A stretch of 64,000 nucleotides of DNA. It comes from Geobacter sp. FeAm09. GTDB lineage: Bacteria > Desulfobacterota > Desulfuromonadia > Geobacterales > Pseudopelobacteraceae. The translations under genes were made by a program, and so were the position numbers. The notes beneath the pieces were generated by a model. That model had not been told where the DNA came from. It ran no database searches and saw only the letters and a list, made by a program, of their open reading frames with translations. Where the stretch lies: the NCBI RefSeq assembly GCF_008330225.1, contig NZ_CP042466.1, positions 2,242,501-2,306,500 of the forward strand, written 5' to 3'. This document shows, in pieces, positions 37,604-47,188 of the stretch. The first letter of the stretch is position 1. Each line of letters starts with the position of its first letter.

Positions 37604-38638
37604 TCAGCTATTCTCCCCGGACAGGCGGATCTCCACCTTGGCCCGGTCCCGCAACTGCTTCACGAAGGGCAGCAGCTCCTTTTCCGTCTTTTCCTGCTTG
37701 AGCGTGGCCGCAATCCGCTCCTTCAGCTCGTCGAAGGTGGGGGTGAAGGCCGCCCTGCTCTCCATTACCTTGATCAGGTGCAGGCCGAAGCGGTCCTCCA
37801 CGACGGCGGACACCTCCCCCACCTTGAGATTTTTGACCTTGGCGTGCATCTCCGCCGGCATCTGCTCCTGGGTAAACCAGCCGATGTCCCCTCCCCGGGT
37901 CCGGTTCTTGGCGTCGTCGGAAAATTGGGCCGCCAGGGCCGCAAAATCGTCGCCCCGGGCCACCCGTTTCTGCACCTCGGCGATCTTCTCCGCCGCCCCC
38001 TTCTTCTGTTCCGGGGCGGCGTCCTTGGCCAGGGCGATGAGCACATGGCTCAGGTGGACCCGGGCGGGCTGGGCGAAGCTCGCCGCGTTGCGCTCGTAAT
38101 AGCCCTTGGCCTCCTCCGGCGTCACCGTGACCTTCTTGCCGATGGCCTCGTCGATCAGGGTGCGGATGGCGATCCCTTGGGCGATCTGCTCCCGCACCTG
38201 GGCCTCGCTCAGCTTGAGGCGCGCCAGGGTCTCGCCGTACTGGCTCTCGCCGGCGAAATTGGCCTTGTACTGCTGGTATTCCCGGTCGATGGTCGCGGCG
38301 TCGATGGCGATGTTCCGCCGCCGGCTCTCCTGGAAGAGCAACTCGCGGGTGATCATGTTGTCCAGGGTTTCCTGTTTCACCCGGGCCATCATGGCGTCAT
38401 GGGCCAGCTTGGCCTTGGCCTCCTGCAACTGGGTGGCGCTTTCCAGTTCCTTCTGGTACGCCCCCATGGTGATGGCCGTGCCGTTGACCAGCACGGCCGC
38501 GGCGGCGGGGTCATCGGGCGCCGGTGCGGAGTGGCCCGGGATGGCCAGGCCCCAGGCGCACAGGGCCAGCGTCAGGAGCCTGGCGGCGATTGAACAGCAC
38601 ACGGTGAAACGGTTACGGCGTTCGCATCTGTCTTTCAT
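37604..38638 (-). CDS. PpiC-type peptidylprolyl isomerase (SurA/PrsA-like)
   Basis: A 344-residue exported protein. It has an N-terminal signal segment (LLTLALCAWGLAIPGHS), a SurA-like helical chaperone domain (about 45-190, LVNGTAITMGAYQKEL) and a parvulin domain (about 195-300) with HLSHVLIALA, GGDIGWFTQEQMPAEM and FGLHLIKVMESR. In the periplasm it would keep unfolded TpsA or the barrel proteins competent for secretion. It starts 47 bases before the tpsB signal peptide, so the two are surely cotranscribed. A dedicated isomerase inside a two-partner locus is seen in several bacteria. Confidence 0.88.
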   Translation of the reverse strand: MKDRCERRNRFTVCCSIAARLLTLALCAWGLAIPGHSAPAPDDPAAAAVLVNGTAITMGAYQKELESATQLQEAKAKLAHDAMMARVKQETLDNMITRELLFQESRRRNIAIDAATIDREYQQYKANFAGESQYGETLARLKLSEAQVREQIAQGIAIRTLIDEAIGKKVTVTPEEAKGYYERNAASFAQPARVHLSHVLIALAKDAAPEQKKGAAEKIAEVQKRVARGDDFAALAAQFSDDAKNRTRGGDIGWFTQEQMPAEMHAKVKNLKVGEVSAVVEDRFGLHLIKVMESRAAFTPTFDELKERIAATLKQEKTEKELLPFVKQLRDRAKVEIRLSGENS

Positions 38639-38755
38639 TGGTACCTCGCATGTATGACGTAGTGAACCGGCAAAGGTCGCTCATTTTGGCGCTGCGGCGG
38701 AACCTGCGGGCCGGTGCCCGTAGACTCTGCCGAGGGGCCAACGCTGGGAGGGGAT

Positions 38756-38837
38756 GACGGCGGCCCGCCGGAGAGCCGTTAACTCTGCCGACGGACCGCC
38801 GTCCTTCCCGGTGCCGGGACGTTCCCCGGAACGTCCC
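38756..38837. repeat. GC-rich palindromes in the modA-like/ppiC gap
   Basis: Two strong hairpins: GACGGCGG (38756-38763) with CCGCCGTC (38796-38803), and the perfect GGGACGTTCC-cc-GGAACGTCCC (38816-38837). The gap also has two related copies of CGGCAGAGT-x-x-ACGG on the minus strand. They may be part of a leader RNA for ppiC or extragenic palindromes. No gene is seen in 38639-38904. Confidence 0.6.
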
Positions 38838-38904
38838 CTGTGTCCCGGCCCTGCTCATGCCGGGGCCGGGTGTGCTGCGTGTTTGTTCCAGCTACCCGGT
38901 TGTG

Positions 38905-39816
38905 CTAGATCGTACCGTAGCAGTGAAGGGGGAGAAAGGTGCTATTCCAGGTACCGGCGCTCATTTGGCCCTGGATGTAGCTATTGAGATTCGCCGCCAC
39001 GGTATCGGACGGCAGGAGCAGGATTGCCTTCTGGTCCAATACATAGTTCGTGTTCGTAAACTCCACATAGGCGACACTGCTTTTTATGTTGCAGATCTGC
39101 GCCAGGGACACGAACCCGTTTTTGGTGGTACCACTGGTGGTTACGGCATCGAAGGTCAGATTGATGTTGGTGTACAGCGGGGAGACGACCCAGGTGGGGA
39201 TCGTCGTGGGCATTGCGTTGGTGCCCGTCAGCGCCTCGATGCTGTTCACAATGGCATGCGCCTTCACCCCATAGGGGGCGCCGGCATTGGCAATGGCCGT
39301 GGAGCCTGCGGTGGTGGTATCGGCGATTGTATATGCGCTCAGATCCGAGCCGGTCAGGGTTGCGTAATAGCTGCTGTGTTTGTCGCTGGCCGCAAGGTTG
39401 GAGATCAGGTTATCCACCGTGCGCGAGGTGCCCCTATAGGTAAAGTATACGGGTACCCCTTTGGCATAGGAATACGCTATGCGGGGGGAAGTGGTATCAT
39501 AATAATTTGCCGTCGTATCGGCGGCAAACAGCATGCTGTAGAGGTTCGAATTGGCGTCGATCTGGCTCCTGAGATTCGTAGTGGAATCGTTGCAAATAGT
39601 GATGGCCGTGTCGGCCCCATCATCCGTCAGTTGAAAGGCGTCCACCATATCCTGGGCCGGGGTCGTAAAGTTGGAGGCAACAGCTATTGTGGTGGTATAT
39701 TCCCCGGTCCCGACGGTTCTGGTGACGCAGGAAGTGGCAGCCCAGCCGCCCGAGGCGGTGAGGGCAAGAACGGCAGCGGCCATGCAACAGGAATGAAGTG
39801 TTATTTTAATGCTCAT
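38905..39816 (-). CDS. ModA-like periplasmic substrate-binding protein
   Basis: A 303-residue exported protein (signal segment SIKITLHSCCMAAAVLALTA). After it, TTTIAVASNFTTPAQDMVDAF matches the VAANFTAP opening of molybdate-binding ModA proteins. The expected later landmarks follow: a Ser/Thr ligand loop NDSTTNL, APYGVKAHAI, and NGFVSLAQI with the closing VLDQKAILLLPS. So the two-lobed type II fold and oxyanion site appear preserved. Two Cys near the ends and many Thr/Ser inserts are unusual. No modB or modC permease is nearby. The start at 39816 is set by GGAGG. Position between tpsA and ppiC suggests a surface or secreted-system role (inference). Confidence 0.75.
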   Translation of the reverse strand: MSIKITLHSCCMAAAVLALTASGGWAATSCVTRTVGTGEYTTTIAVASNFTTPAQDMVDAFQLTDDGADTAITICNDSTTNLRSQIDANSNLYSMLFAADTTANYYDTTSPRIAYSYAKGVPVYFTYRGTSRTVDNLISNLAASDKHSSYYATLTGSDLSAYTIADTTTAGSTAIANAGAPYGVKAHAIVNSIEALTGTNAMPTTIPTWVVSPLYTNINLTFDAVTTSGTTKNGFVSLAQICNIKSSVAYVEFTNTNYVLDQKAILLLPSDTVAANLNSYIQGQMSAGTWNSTFLPLHCYGTI

Positions 39817-40266
39817 TGTTAGTCCTCCATGTTTATTCGGGTTATGTTTCACCTTTGTCTGATTCCACTTCTGCCATAAGGGGCCGGGGTTCCCTCATGG
39901 CAACCTTCCCGGCGTGGATCGGGGGACCTCCCCTTCGGTTGCCGGGTTCCTCGCCTGCGGCGTCGGGCCGCAGATGCCGGTTTTCTTTTGCGGGCTGGTT
40001 CGCCCATCACCCCCTTTCGCCGTGGTCCGTGTACCTCGGGGCCGATGCCCTCAAGGCCCTGTTTCCCGGCCGGGAACGCCGGATCAAGGGGGAACGTAGT
40101 GGCAGCGGCCGCGCGCACCAGGGGGACGGGTACTGCCCGTTCCTCCATGTCCCCTGTCGCGCGCCTCCCCCTCTGCTATCCGGATGTGCGCCACCCCGGG
40201 GGGCCGGCCCCGGGGTCGTGTTCCCGGCCGGGAACCCTGGCGCCGCACCGTGCGGCGCACTCGCCC
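39817..40266. other. 450-base intergenic region between tpsA and the modA-like gene
   Basis: No gene is supported. It contains several perfect palindromes: GCGCCGCAC-c-GTGCGGCGC (40240-40258) just after the tpsA stop, GTTCCCGGCCGGGAAC (40220-40235) and a second TTCCCGGCCGGGAA (40063-40076). On the minus strand a further long stem joins GGCAACC and GGTTGCC near 39900-39950, ahead of the modA-like start. These could form a terminator plus a structured leader, but there is no T-run. GGGAACCGGC-type palindromes recur elsewhere in the locus. Confidence 0.5.
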
Positions 40267-43200
40267 TTACTTCTTCTTGTCCTTCGCTTTGTCGCGCAGG
40301 TCGTACTGCACCCCGTCAACGTTGATGGAATCAATGTCCGCCGAGTAGCTGGCCGAGTCGGCGTACTCGATCTGGTCTTCGACGGACGCGGCGGTCAGGG
40401 GGGCATCGGCCTGGGTGGCAAGGCTTGCCGTACGCTTCACGCTCTGCACCGTCTGCCCCGAGGTTTGGCTCCCCTGCGCGGCGGCTTCTCCGGGCAGGGC
40501 CTCGCGGGCGGCCTCAATGGCCGCTGCGGCGGCGTCGGCACGGTCCTGGAGCACCTGGTTGATGGTGCCGTCGACATAATGATCGGCATCACTCATTTGC
40601 GTGCTGGTAAGGCCTTCATTTTTGTCGCCCGTGACTTGCCCTCCGCTGCCGGCGGCCGAGTTGTTGCTGTCGCCATTCCAATAGTTGTTGTCGCCCGTTG
40701 CATTGCCTCCGCCTATCAGGCCGCCGACCTTTGTCGCGCCGTCGCTGCCGATCACGAAACCGGCGGAATAGGAGTTATCGATGGTCGCCCCGGTCGCGAA
40801 GCCCGCCAGGCCGCCGACCCAATGCGCCCCGGTTATAGTGCCCGTGGTGTGGACATAATTGAGGGCGGTGTTGGTCATGTACCCCACCAAGCCCCCCACG
40901 AAGCCGGTTTTCGAGTAGCCGGTGACGTTGCCGGTGGCGTAGCTGTTAAAAATGCTGTTGCTGCCGTTACTCCGGAGCAGCCCGATCACCCCCCCCACGT
41001 AATCCACAAAGTCGCTGGCCACTACGTTGCCGGTGGCATAGGAGTCGGTGACGGTCAGGGAACCGGTACCGGAAGTTTCCGCCGTGCCGATCAGGCCGCC
41101 GGCTCCGTTATCCACACCATGTTGTTTGTCTAAGTCCGTACCCGTGGCCGTGGCCTCCACGTTGCCGGTGGCGTGGCAGTTGGCGATGGTGGTGCCGTCG
41201 GGGTCAATGGCGAGATATCCCACCAGGCCGCCGACATTCGACTTGCCCGACACACTCCCCTTGGCAAAGGAGTTGACGATGTAGCTGCCGGTGGAGTCGT
41301 CGTTGCCGAAGAAAGACCCGACCAGCCCCCCCACGTTGTAGCCCGTGCCGTTCCCCACGGTGCCGGTGGCGTAACAACTTTCGATGTTGGTACCATAGAC
41401 GGTCCCGATCAGGCCACCGGTGCCGTTCGTCACATCCCCAGTGGCGTGGCAACTCGTCACGGTGGAGGCGCTTGTCCACCCGATCAACCCCCCGCCCGTC
41501 GAACCGTCGGCATCGGAATATGAATAGGAAATGGTGGAGCCCGTGACGTTTCCGAGCAGCCCCCCTGTCCCACCATTTACCTTGCCCGTGGTATAGGCAT
41601 GGCTCACCGTGCTGTCGGTAACCGTACCGGCCAGTATGCCGCCCGCCCCGGAGGCATCGGCATTGACCACGCCGATATCCCGGATGGTGCTGGCGGTGGC
41701 CTGTCCTATCAGGCTGGCATAATCAGTACTGGAAGTAGAGATTTTCAAGTTACTGATGGTATGTCCCAGCCCGGCCAGGGTGCCGGAGAACGCGGCGATA
41801 GGCGAACTGCTGTAGGTGGTGCCCGACGCATCAAGGTTCTGTGCCAGGGCGAAGGAGCCGGTGGCCGTGCCGGTGGCGTCGTCCAGGGCCGCCAGGTCGG
41901 CCATGCTGTGGATGAGCGTGTAGCTGGTGCCGTTCATGGCCAGCTTGGCGTTGGCGCCGCTGAGGGTAATGCCGGCGTAGGTGGTGCCGCTCGGGGCCGC
42001 GTTGGCCACCGGGATGCCGTCCGCATCCAGCACCGCGCCGCTGTAGCTGGCCGGGGTGAGGATGCTGTAGTCGCCCCCGTAGTTCATGGCCAGGGCGGCA
42101 TTGGCGCCGGTGAGGGTGACGTCCGCATCGATGGCGATGTCGTTGCCGGCGGTGAGCGCCAGGGTGGCGTTGGCGCCACTGGCGGTGATGGCCTTGCCGA
42201 TGACGATGTCGCCCCCGGCGGCCAGTGCCAGGGCGGCGTTGGCGCCGCTGCTGCCGATCGTTCCATTGACGGCGAGGTCGCCCCCCGTGGCGGTGAGGGT
42301 CAGCCCGCCGTTGGCGGTGATGGCCCCGTTGACCGTGACGGCGTCGGCAGCGGTCAGGATCAGTGCCGAGCCGTCGCCGGTGGCGGTGAGCGGGGCAGCG
42401 ACGGTGATGTCGCCCCCGGCTGCGGTGAGTGCCAGCCCGGCGGCGGTACCCGTGGCGGCAATGGCCTTGTTGACGGTGATGGCGTTAGCGGCGTTGAGGG
42501 CCAGTTTCGTGTCCGCCGTCCAGGCCAGGGCATCGTTGACGGTGATGTCGCCCTTCGTCGAGGTAAGGATAAGATTGCACAATGCCAGTTCGGCATTGAC
42601 AAGGGTTCCGGTGAGGGTTCCGCCGCCGCCGATGGTGATGCTGCCGTCCTGGGTCCAGAGCCAGGTGTCGGCGGCAACCGCCAGGCCGCTGGCGGCGGCG
42701 ACGGTCGCGCCGGCCGTCTCGATGAGCCCGCCCGTGGCGGTGAGCGTTCCCCCAACCGTGGCGGTGCCGTCCAGCCCGGAGAAGGCATAGCCGGCCAGGC
42801 CGGTGTCGGCCGTATTCAGGGTGAGGGTCATTTGATCCGCCGAGGCCAGCAACACCGTGCCGTCGGTGGCGGTCACGCTGCCCGAGGCGGTGACCCCGTT
42901 GTTGCTGATCAGGGCCAGGAAACCGCCGTCGGCGATGATGATGTCGCCCTTGGCGACCACCGAGCCGCTGGTGCTGCCGGCCACGGTAAACACATAGTTG
43001 CTGTTGAGAAAATCGGCGTCGGTCAGTTGCAGGGCGCTGGCCACCAGGCCGGCCGTATTGACGGTGGAACCGGCCGCGAAGAGGATGCCGTTGGAATTGA
43101 TGAGGAAAACCCGGCCGTTGGAGGCGAGGGTGCCGTTGATCACGCTGGCCTCATAGCCCACGACCCGGTTGAGCACAATGGCGGTGGTGGAGGGCTGGGC

Positions 43201-46200
43201 AAAGGTGACGGTCTCACCGGAAGCGATGTTGAAGCGGGTCCAGTCGATGACCGTCTTGTCCGTGGAGGTGGTGACGGTGGTGTCGGTGCCGCCGTTGGCG
43301 TTGGCGGCCGTGGTGATGGTGGCCGTGCCGCTGGCCACCGAGTTGAGGATCAGGCTGGCGCCACCCACGATGACGTATGAAACGGCGGCGCTCCCCGCCA
43401 CGGTGTAGTTGGGATTGCTGACCGTGAGGCCGCTGGTGTCCGTAAGCGCGTAGGTGGAACCCGACGTGGGCGTGGTGGAGACCGTGGCCGTACCGCCGAG
43501 GGTGACCGTGTCGCCGGCTACGATATTGGAGGCCGTGAGATTCCCCGCCGAGATCGTGGTGACGCCGTCGTCTCCCTTGATGCCGGCAAGCGCCAGCACC
43601 AGGGGGTTGATGGTGGCCGTGGTGGAGAGCGTCGAGGTGGTGCCCAGGGTGTAGTTGCCGCCGTCCGTGCCGCCGAGGGAGAACCCGGAGACGGTGACCG
43701 CCTTGTCGGTGCCGGCGTTCTTGTCGGCAAAGGAAGCGCTGTAGCCCAGGGTGACCGTATCGCCCGAGAGCACGCCGGACAGGATGGAGGAGACCGTGGC
43801 GGTGGTGGTGCCGTCATAGGTCTTGTCGTTGCCCGTGACCGAGACGGTGATCGTCTTCTTTTCGATGCTCGCCGTGGTGGTCGTGGTGGTGCCGTAGACG
43901 TAGTTGCTCGCCTTGCCGGTACCGTCGCCCGCGGTATAGGCAACGGTGACCGTCTTGCCGTCGCCGGCGTTCTTATCGGAAAAAGTCGCTGTGGATGAGG
44001 TGGTCAGGGTCTGATCCCCCACCAACCCGGACAGAACCAAGCTCGTCAGAGTGGCCGTGGTGGTGCCGTCGTAGGTCTTGTCGGCGACCGTGGCCGTGGC
44101 GGTCAGGGTCTTGGGGGTGACCGTGACGATCCCCGCGATGTTGGAATAGGAAGCTGAGGTCAGGACTTCCGAGGCGTCACGAGCGCCCGCATCCACGTAG
44201 CCTGCGTCCGTGACCACGGCAAACGGGTTGGTCGCGGTGGCGGCTATGTTGTCGATGCCGCTTAAAGTAAGTGTTGTTCCAGAGTAGTATCTCAGTCCTC
44301 CCCCCTGGAGGCCGGACGCAGCCAGCCCAAGGGTGGCGATGGCTGCGGTGGCGCTGCCGTAGGTGGCGGCACTGGTGGTGGTGACATACACCAGCATGTT
44401 CTTGAGGATCGGGTTGCCCGCCGTGGACGCCCCCCAAATGTCCGGGTCGAACCCGGCATAACTGGCTATGGAGGTGGCGGCGACATAGGTGGTCAGTTGG
44501 GTTAACCCCGACATGGCGGTTTGGGTGATCGTGGTCGCCCCGGAGGTCTTGGTCAGGCCGTACCAGTAATCGTCCGTGAGGGTGCCGGTATTGGTGCAGA
44601 CGAACCCGCACCTGGTGGCGTTGGTGGTGTTGGGTGAATAGGTGGCGGCGTAGGAGTTGCTGATGGCGCCGTTATTGATGTAGGCGAACCCGGCGAGCCA
44701 GGTAACTGCGGTGCCGCTTAGGAGGGTGGTGTAGGCGTTGGTAATGGTGCCGTCATTCCGGTACACGAATCCGGCAAGTTTCGGGCCTTTGCTGGAACTG
44801 TCGCCGGTTACCATTGCGCTATAGCTCTGGTCGATGGTGCCGGTGTTCAGCCCCGCAAAACCGCCGGACGTCGAGTAGGAGTCCGTCAGGTTCACCCGCA
44901 GAGTGGAGTAGGACCGTTCGATGTCCCCCTCATTCTCCCCTACGAAGCCCCCTACATAGGTGATGCCGGTGGCGCCGGTGGTGTTTAAAACATAGTACGA
45001 GTTGGCAACTCCGCGTGCCGAGCTATCGATAATCTTGCCGGAAGTTTCGTTGATCCCCACCAGGCCGCCGGCGATGTACGATGCGTAGACGATGCCGGTG
45101 AAGTAGCTTTGCGCGATCAGGCCGTAATTGCTGCCCACCAGGCCACCGGCGGTGGAAAACTCAGACTTGCTCGTGGTACCGATAGTACCGGCGGCAAAAC
45201 TGTTGACGATAGAGCCATAGTTGTAGTCAGCCAAGAGCCCAACCGAGTCCATTTTTGTGCCGGAGCTAAGAATAGAGTCGGTTACTATACCCAGATTGCT
45301 GACTATGGAACCGCCGGAAATTTTGTGGATCAGTCCCCCATCAGTAGTCTGCAGCCTGCTGACGTAATGGCCGAAGCCGTTGAGATTACCCGTGAAGGTA
45401 TCGATGCTAGTCCACGAAGCGTAGCCGGCGACCTCTGTATAAGCTATGTTGCTGCCCAACACATAATTGCCGTCAGGATGGGCCTGGATGTAATCCAGCC
45501 CGTAGGTGGCCACGCTGCCGTCCGTATTATAGGTGGTAGTCAGGGCGTTGATGACGATGTAGTTCGCGCCGTTCATAGTCACGGTGCCGGTGCCGCTGAA
45601 ATTGATCTTGCCGGTGTACGCGCCGTTGGTCGCGCTCTGGATGGTGTAGAGTCCGTAGGGGGTGCCGTCGCTGTTGCCGGTGCCGCTCGTCGTGGTGGTC
45701 GGGTTGCCCGAGCTGTCCAGGACATGGCCGTAATTGGCGGCCAGGCTGGCCGAGCCGGTGGCGGTCATGGCGGCGTTGACGTAGATGTTGTTGGTGGCGT
45801 TGAGGGTCAGGGTGTTGGCCGACCAGGAGACCGCCGCGTTGATGTCGATATCGCCGTCCGTGCCGGTCCCCGAGGTAGAGGAGATTGTCACGTTGCCATT
45901 GGCCAGGGCGTTGGTGAGGGCCGTGGCGGTCATGTCGCCATCGGCGCTGGTGGTGCCCACGGTGAAGCCGTCCGGGTCGATGAGCCAGGTGCCGTTTTTG
46001 CCCATGGCCGATTTGGTGGTGATGGTGGCGCTGTCCGCGATCTTGACCGAATCGCCGCTGGTCTCGATCAAGCCGCCGTCGCCCGCCGTGGGGGCCGAGG
46101 CGTCCAGGGTGCCGGCTACGGTGGTGGTGCCGCCATAGGCGTGGAGGTTGATGGAGCCTTTCAGGTCGTCCACGGTGCGGGCCTGGATCAGGCCGCTGTT

Positions 46201-46971
46201 GTTCACCTGGGCCGACAGGAGTTCGTCCGCCGCCTTGGCCGTGAGGATGACCGTGCCGCCGTCGGCGTAGATGGCCTCCTTGTTCTCCACCAGGGCATCC
46301 AGGGTACCTTCATCCACGGTGACGCTGGCCAGGGAGTCGCCGTTGAAGTTGAGGGTGATCTTGTCGCCGCTGGCCAGGGCCACGGTCCCTTTGGTGGCGG
46401 TGATAACCCCCTGGTTGGATACGGAATTGCCCAACATGGCCACGTAGCCGCCGTCCGAGGCGGTGATGGTGCCCATGTTGACCACCGAGCCGGTGGAGCC
46501 GTTGGCCTTGAACACGTAGTTGCCGGCGTTGAAGTCGGCGTCCGTGATGTTGAGGGTACTGGCCACGAATCCGGCGGTGTTGACCGTGGAGCCCTTGGTC
46601 ATCAGGATGCCGTTGGAGTTGATCAGGAAGACCTTGCCGGTGGCGTTGAGGGCTCCCTGCAACACGCTCGCCTCGTTGCCGATCACCCGGTTGAGGGTGA
46701 TGGACGAGGTGCTCGGCTGGTTGAAGTTGACCGTTTCCGTGGGCGCGGTGCTGAAGCTCGTCCAGTTGATGGTGGCCGTGTTGGTGGATTGGTTGACGTT
46801 GGTAACGCTGCCGGATTGGCTGATGGCCGCGCTGCCGCTGGTGACCACCCCACCCGTGGGCGCCCCGTAGACCGTGCCGGTCGCCAGGAGCTGGCACCCC
46901 CACAGTGCAAGGACCAGCCGGGCCGTCACCTTCGTTCCCCATCCCCGGCCATGCCAGGATTTCACATGCAT
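40267..46971 (-). CDS. TpsA: giant two-partner secretion exoprotein with two TPS domains
   Basis: A 2234-residue secreted filamentous-haemagglutinin-like protein. The signal peptide ends at VYGAP. TPS secretion domain 1 (about 40-200) shows NWTSFSTAPTETVNFNQPS and the VFLINSNGILMTKGSTVNT core. GLUG-type repeats (GGLVGSNYGLI, GGLVGINETSGKI; about 550-830) and two YDG/MBG modules (KTYDGTTTATLTS and KTYDGTTTATVSS; about 960-1120) follow. A second full TPS-like domain (about 1200-1345; VIDWTRFNIASGETVTFAQPS, VFLINSNGILFAAGSTVNT) then precedes more beta-helix and a second GLUG block (about 1800-2130). The architecture reads as an internal duplication. It ends with a Lys-rich tail. GGAGAG precedes the start. 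Confidence 0.92.
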   Translation of the reverse strand: MHVKSWHGRGWGTKVTARLVLALWGCQLLATGTVYGAPTGGVVTSGSAAISQSGSVTNVNQSTNTATINWTSFSTAPTETVNFNQPSTSSITLNRVIGNEASVLQGALNATGKVFLINSNGILMTKGSTVNTAGFVASTLNITDADFNAGNYVFKANGSTGSVVNMGTITASDGGYVAMLGNSVSNQGVITATKGTVALASGDKITLNFNGDSLASVTVDEGTLDALVENKEAIYADGGTVILTAKAADELLSAQVNNSGLIQARTVDDLKGSINLHAYGGTTTVAGTLDASAPTAGDGGLIETSGDSVKIADSATITTKSAMGKNGTWLIDPDGFTVGTTSADGDMTATALTNALANGNVTISSTSGTGTDGDIDINAAVSWSANTLTLNATNNIYVNAAMTATGSASLAANYGHVLDSSGNPTTTTSGTGNSDGTPYGLYTIQSATNGAYTGKINFSGTGTVTMNGANYIVINALTTTYNTDGSVATYGLDYIQAHPDGNYVLGSNIAYTEVAGYASWTSIDTFTGNLNGFGHYVSRLQTTDGGLIHKISGGSIVSNLGIVTDSILSSGTKMDSVGLLADYNYGSIVNSFAAGTIGTTSKSEFSTAGGLVGSNYGLIAQSYFTGIVYASYIAGGLVGINETSGKIIDSSARGVANSYYVLNTTGATGITYVGGFVGENEGDIERSYSTLRVNLTDSYSTSGGFAGLNTGTIDQSYSAMVTGDSSSKGPKLAGFVYRNDGTITNAYTTLLSGTAVTWLAGFAYINNGAISNSYAATYSPNTTNATRCGFVCTNTGTLTDDYWYGLTKTSGATTITQTAMSGLTQLTTYVAATSIASYAGFDPDIWGASTAGNPILKNMLVYVTTTSAATYGSATAAIATLGLAASGLQGGGLRYYSGTTLTLSGIDNIAATATNPFAVVTDAGYVDAGARDASEVLTSASYSNIAGIVTVTPKTLTATATVADKTYDGTTTATLTSLVLSGLVGDQTLTTSSTATFSDKNAGDGKTVTVAYTAGDGTGKASNYVYGTTTTTTASIEKKTITVSVTGNDKTYDGTTTATVSSILSGVLSGDTVTLGYSASFADKNAGTDKAVTVSGFSLGGTDGGNYTLGTTSTLSTTATINPLVLALAGIKGDDGVTTISAGNLTASNIVAGDTVTLGGTATVSTTPTSGSTYALTDTSGLTVSNPNYTVAGSAAVSYVIVGGASLILNSVASGTATITTAANANGGTDTTVTTSTDKTVIDWTRFNIASGETVTFAQPSTTAIVLNRVVGYEASVINGTLASNGRVFLINSNGILFAAGSTVNTAGLVASALQLTDADFLNSNYVFTVAGSTSGSVVAKGDIIIADGGFLALISNNGVTASGSVTATDGTVLLASADQMTLTLNTADTGLAGYAFSGLDGTATVGGTLTATGGLIETAGATVAAASGLAVAADTWLWTQDGSITIGGGGTLTGTLVNAELALCNLILTSTKGDITVNDALAWTADTKLALNAANAITVNKAIAATGTAAGLALTAAGGDITVAAPLTATGDGSALILTAADAVTVNGAITANGGLTLTATGGDLAVNGTIGSSGANAALALAAGGDIVIGKAITASGANATLALTAGNDIAIDADVTLTGANAALAMNYGGDYSILTPASYSGAVLDADGIPVANAAPSGTTYAGITLSGANAKLAMNGTSYTLIHSMADLAALDDATGTATGSFALAQNLDASGTTYSSSPIAAFSGTLAGLGHTISNLKISTSSTDYASLIGQATASTIRDIGVVNADASGAGGILAGTVTDSTVSHAYTTGKVNGGTGGLLGNVTGSTISYSYSDADGSTGGGLIGWTSASTVTSCHATGDVTNGTGGLIGTVYGTNIESCYATGTVGNGTGYNVGGLVGSFFGNDDSTGSYIVNSFAKGSVSGKSNVGGLVGYLAIDPDGTTIANCHATGNVEATATGTDLDKQHGVDNGAGGLIGTAETSGTGSLTVTDSYATGNVVASDFVDYVGGVIGLLRSNGSNSIFNSYATGNVTGYSKTGFVGGLVGYMTNTALNYVHTTGTITGAHWVGGLAGFATGATIDNSYSAGFVIGSDGATKVGGLIGGGNATGDNNYWNGDSNNSAAGSGGQVTGDKNEGLTSTQMSDADHYVDGTINQVLQDRADAAAAAIEAAREALPGEAAAQGSQTSGQTVQSVKRTASLATQADAPLTAASVEDQIEYADSASYSADIDSINVDGVQYDLRDKAKDKKK

Positions 46972-47029
46972 CTTGCTCTCCTTTCAGGAACTGTCGTTAC
47001 TGGTTGTAAGCGAGACTATTCGGCAAAGA

Positions 47030-47136
47030 TGGAAACTCGGAAGCGATGCCGACGGCACGGGAGGCCAGCCGCATGTCGTTTTCCCTTGGGGCCGGCGTAG
47101 CTTCGGCGCAGCCTCCCGCAGGGGGACGGCACACAT
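47030..47136 (-). ncRNA. Structured tpsA leader, candidate Moco/Wco-type riboswitch
   Basis: Downstream of the proximal ModE site, the minus-strand leader forms a perfect seven-pair stem GGGAGGC/GCCTCCC (47111-47117 with 47059-47065). It encloses GCCGG, CCAAGGGAAAA and CATGCGGC, and is followed by GTGCC. The string AAGGGAAA near CTGGCCTCCCGTGCC is reminiscent of the Moco RNA motif as I recall it, but I could not align it to a model. The tpsA ribosome site is about 80 bases further on. It could equally be an unrelated leader. Confidence 0.45.
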
Positions 47137-47161
47137 GTTATAAAACTATCTATATAACGAT
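47137..47161. promoter_or_regulatory. ModE-type operator proximal to tpsA
   Basis: Toward tpsA it reads ATCGTTATATA, six bases, then TTTATAAC, a near-exact ModE half-site followed by a good second half. It lies 166 bases upstream of the tpsA start, just before the structured leader. Confidence 0.72.
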
Positions 47162-47188
47162 AACCACGCACTTCCCGGAATGGACGCG

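Noticed and set aside
41599-47100. Long plus-strand open frames opposite tpsA
   Set aside because: They mirror the repeats of tpsA on the other strand (Gly/Val/Asp/Arg-rich) and show no independent family similarity.
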